From positions 1 through 64,000 of the forward strand of contig NZ_PPHG01000017.1 of assembly GCF_002904295.1 (NCBI RefSeq): DNA of 64,000 bases, in the 5' to 3' direction. The stretch is from Amycolatopsis sp. CA-128772 (GTDB lineage Bacteria; Actinomycetota; Actinomycetes; Mycobacteriales; Pseudonocardiaceae). Under the pieces are notes generated by a model, which was given only the letters and a program-made list of their open reading frames with translations, did no database searches and was not told the origin of the DNA. The stretch's first letter is position 1. Each line of letters starts with the position of its first letter. Below are positions 62,401 to 64,000 of the stretch, in pieces. The position numbers were made by a program, and so were the translations under genes.

Positions 62401-64000
62401 TCCAGGCCCTCGGTGAGGCCGGAATCGAAGCGCCGCTGTGGTGCATCACCTCCGGGGCCGTGCGAGCGATCGACGCCGACCCCGCGCCGGATCCGGACCA
62501 GGCCGCCGTGTGGGGCCTCGGCCGCGTCGCCGCGCTCGAACTCCCGCACCGGTGGGGCGGCCTGATCGACCTCCCGTCCAGTGTGGACGCCGAAGCAGCC
62601 AGGACGTTCCAGGCCCTGCTGGGCGGCGGCGAAGACCAGGTCGCCCTGCGCGCGGAAGGAACCTTCGGCCGCCGGCTCGAGCACGCCCCGCCGGCCGGCC
62701 CGGCGTGGACCCCGCGCGGCACCGTGCTCATCACCGGCGGCACCGGCGCGCTGGGGACGCACGTCGCCCGCCGCCTCGCCCGCGAAGGTGCCGACCACCT
62801 CGTCCTCGTCTCCCGGCGAGGAGCCGACGCACCCGGCGCCACCGAACTGTCCGCCGAACTGGCCGGACTCGGCGCCCGGGTGACGTTCGCCGCCGGCGAC
62901 GTCGCGGACCGGGACTTCGTCGCCGACCTCCTGGGCCGGGTCAGCCCCGGCCTCACCGCCGTCGTGCACACGGCCGGGATCGTCCGGTCCGGTCCACTGT
63001 CCGAAGTGGACGACTTCGCCGCGCACTGGGCGGCCAAGGCGACCGGCGCCCGGCACCTCGACGAGCTGCTCGCCGACACCGACCTCGACGCGTTCGTCCT
63101 CTTCGCCTCCATCGCCGGGGTCTGGGGCAGCGGGCAGCAGGGCTGTTACGGCGCCGCCAACGCCTACCTCGACGCGCTCGCCGAAGCCCGCCGCGCCCGC
63201 GGCCTGGCCGCCACCGCGGTGGCCTGGGGCCCGTGGGCCGAGGGCGGGATGGCTGCCGACAACGACGCCGAGGACTACCTGCGGCGCCGCGGCCTTCGCG
63301 CGCTGGACCCGGGCCCGGCTGTTTCCGCGCTCCTGCACGCGGCGGGCGGTGACACGAACGTCACGGTCGCCGACGTCGATTGGGCCCGGTTCACGCCGGC
63401 CTTCACGTCCCGGCGGCCGAGTCCGCTGCTGACGACGATCCCCGAGGCCGTCGCCGAACCGGACGCCCCCGCGGCCGGCGGGCTCGGCGCCCGGCTGCGC
63501 GGGCTGAGCCCGGCCGTCGCCGGGGAGGTCCTGCTCCAGCTCGTCCGCGACCAGGCCGCCGCGGTGCTCGGCCACCCGGGCGCGGCCGCCGTTGCCCCGG
63601 ACCGCGCGTTCCAGGAGATCGGCTTCGACTCCCTGACCGCGATCGAGCTGCGCGACGCCCTGCGCGTGGAAACCGGGCTCGCGCTGCCCGCGACCCTCGT
63701 CTACGACTGGCCGACGCCCGCCGCGCTCGCGGCGCACCTGCAGTCCGGCGTGCTGGGCGACGCGGCCGGCGATACCCCCGCGACGACGTCCGCGGCCACC
63801 GACGAGCCGATCGCCATCGTGGCGATGAGCTGCCGGTACGCGGGCGGGATCGCCTCGCCGGAAGACCTGTGGCGCCTGGTGTCCGAGGGCGCGGACGCGG
63901 TGTCGGGCTTCCCGGCCGACCGGGGCTGGGACCTGGAGAACCTGTACGACGCCGACCCGGCCCGCCTGGGCTCGGTGACCGTGACCGAAGGCGCGTTCCT
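59496..64000 (+). CDS. Type I modular PKS, truncated by the window edge
   Basis: A PKS reading open for 1501 codons to the right edge. The N terminus ([29 protein letters not shown]) is a coiled-coil docking segment that should pair with the docking tail of the four-module protein ending 20 bases upstream. Module 5 is complete: KS (Cys205), AT with GHSIGE and HAFH (malonyl), KR with [15 protein letters not shown] (A-type; FASIAG keeps the catalytic Ser) and ACP Ser1379 (GFDSL). A second KS begins at residue 1437 and is cut off. GGAG lies eight bases before the ATG. The polyketide chain therefore continues to grow beyond the window; later modules, the site of amino acid addition and any TE are not visible here. 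Confidence 0.95.
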   Translation, partial: MATPEKVLDALRASVKEAERLRRQNRQLVEAATEPIAIVAMACRFPGGVRSPEGLWDLVARGGDAVSAFPANRGWDTASLFGGDGRPGTTYAREGAFLHDADLFDAGFFGISPREALAMDPQQRLLLETSWEAFERAGIDPASLRGSRTGVFAGSNGQDYATLLRSSAEDVEGYLGTGNAASVVAGRLAYLFGFEGPALTVDTACSSSLVALHLAAQALRQGECDLALAGGVTVMATPGTFVEFSRQRGLAPDGRVKAFAEAADGTGWGEGVGVLLVERLSDAQRHGHEVLAVVRGSAVNSDGASNGLTAPNGPAQQRVIRAALDNARLSTSDVDVVEAHGTGTTLGDPIEAQALLATYGQERETPLWLGSVKSNIGHTQAAAGVAGVIKMVLAMRHGVLPRTLHVDAPSSHVDWSAGSVELLTESREWTADRPLRAAVSSFGVSGTNAHTILEAVPPAEPVPAEAPVGTLTPWVLSAKSPEALQAQLSRLAEVAADRADIARTLTTRTAFEHRAVVLDANVVKGEVQEDARLAVLFTGQGAQRVGMGRELYEQFPVYATAFDEVCAQFAVPVRDAVFGEVSGLDETGLTQPALFAVEVALFRLAESFGIRPDFVAGHSIGEISAAHVAGVLSLEDACRLVSARASLMQALPLGGAMVSIAAPETDIPVHDRVSIAAVNGPESVVISGDEAAVLEIAAKFPKTKRLAVSHAFHSPLMDPMLEEFRKVAEQLEYHPAQIPVLSNVSGALAEPFTAGYWVRHVRETVRFADGIATLETEGVRTFLELGPDGVLSALVGGAAIPALRRDRPEERTLLTALAGVWTRGGTVDWTAYLPAGPRADLPTYPFQRERFWPAPGDDGVLDVAALATELGLPEDTLRPALTAVRQRRAEASAPWRYRVTWTPLAPADGPAPAGNCLVVDPSPQLDAALAGWNGRVVRLAGPVTADDLRRADPAVVLSAASPERTVALVQALGEAGIEAPLWCITSGAVRAIDADPAPDPDQAAVWGLGRVAALELPHRWGGLIDLPSSVDAEAARTFQALLGGGEDQVALRAEGTFGRRLEHAPPAGPAWTPRGTVLITGGTGALGTHVARRLAREGADHLVLVSRRGADAPGATELSAELAGLGARVTFAAGDVADRDFVADLLGRVSPGLTAVVHTAGIVRSGPLSEVDDFAAHWAAKATGARHLDELLADTDLDAFVLFASIAGVWGSGQQGCYGAANAYLDALAEARRARGLAATAVAWGPWAEGGMAADNDAEDYLRRRGLRALDPGPAVSALLHAAGGDTNVTVADVDWARFTPAFTSRRPSPLLTTIPEAVAEPDAPAAGGLGARLRGLSPAVAGEVLLQLVRDQAAAVLGHPGAAAVAPDRAFQEIGFDSLTAIELRDALRVETGLALPATLVYDWPTPAALAAHLQSGVLGDAAGDTPATTSAATDEPIAIVAMSCRYAGGIASPEDLWRLVSEGADAVSGFPADRGWDLENLYDADPARLGSVTVTEGAF
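59595..63740 (+). other. PKS module 5: KS-AT(malonyl)-KR(A-type)-ACP
   Basis: KS from residue 34 with Cys205 (TVDTACSSS). AT from about 533 ([14 protein letters not shown]), malonyl motif HAFH. No DH is found between the AT end ([11 protein letters not shown]) and the KR linker. [15 protein letters not shown] with Trp in GVWGSG and no LDD. ACP Ser1379. Predicted unit: beta-hydroxy, no methyl. Confidence 0.92.
63804..64000 (+). other. PKS module 6: start of KS only
   Basis: The KS opening motif [15 protein letters not shown], the usual [23 protein letters not shown] stretch and the next block are present before the window ends. The active-site Cys is not reached. One difference from neighbours: CRYAGG rather than CRYPGG. 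Confidence 0.9.

Overview
The window is very GC-rich, with short intergenic gaps, frequent GTG starts and ATGA/GTGA stop-start overlaps. It carries a mycothiol-type nitroreductase homologue, an F420-type oxidoreductase and a modular type I PKS. Together these point to a filamentous actinomycete of the Pseudonocardiaceae, most likely Amycolatopsis or a close relative (inference; no rRNA or marker gene settles it).

Bases 1 to about 10.3 kb are core or ordinary chromosome: pepN, a DsbA-fold nitroreductase-like protein, an MBL-fold hydrolase, a ComB-like phosphatase, rpiB and a nei-type glycosylase (the pepN/Rv2466c/rpiB/nei set is also clustered in Mycobacterium). A Gly/Asp-rich membrane-anchored protein, an LLM oxidoreductase preceded by a textbook KstR-type operator, an NTF2-like protein, a TetR regulator with a palindrome over its own start codon, and a small membrane protein follow.

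From about 10.4 kb to the right edge the window looks like one large natural-product cluster. It contains a LAL-type LuxR regulator (11.0-13.9 kb) and a GDP-mannose-derived aminosugar cassette (gmd, glycosyltransferase, DegT aminotransferase; 14.1-17.6 kb). It also contains a split two-component system, a DrrAB-like exporter, an MGT-family glycosyltransferase and a secreted PA14-containing GH3 glucosidase (17.6-26.6 kb), which together resemble an inactivate/export/reactivate self-resistance cycle. A scrambled IS3 remnant (26.7-27.3 kb) separates this from a tight minus-strand operon (35.4 to 27.4 kb). In order of transcription that operon encodes a Cys-nucleophile TE-fold protein resembling tetramate Dieckmann cyclases, a methyltransferase embedded in the shell of an adenylation domain, C-A*-PCP with a ruined A domain, A-PCP, and a P450. 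Divergently, a bicovalent-flavin oxidase leads into the PKS genes: a KS-less AT-DH-ACP loading protein, a four-module 6519-residue PKS, and the start of a further PKS that runs off the window.

Predicted logic (inference): the loading AT primes the chain; modules 1 and 2 add methylmalonate with A-type ketoreduction; module 3 adds fully reduced malonate; modules 4 and 5 add malonate with A-type ketoreduction, giving a polyol-like start. The split NRPS presumably adds an N-methylated amino acid at the far end of the chain and the Cys enzyme closes a tetramic acid ring. P450 and flavin oxidase tailor it, and the aminosugar is attached. A glycosylated, long-chain tetramate polyketide fits; vancoresmycin, an Amycolatopsis tetramate, is the known compound I would compare first.
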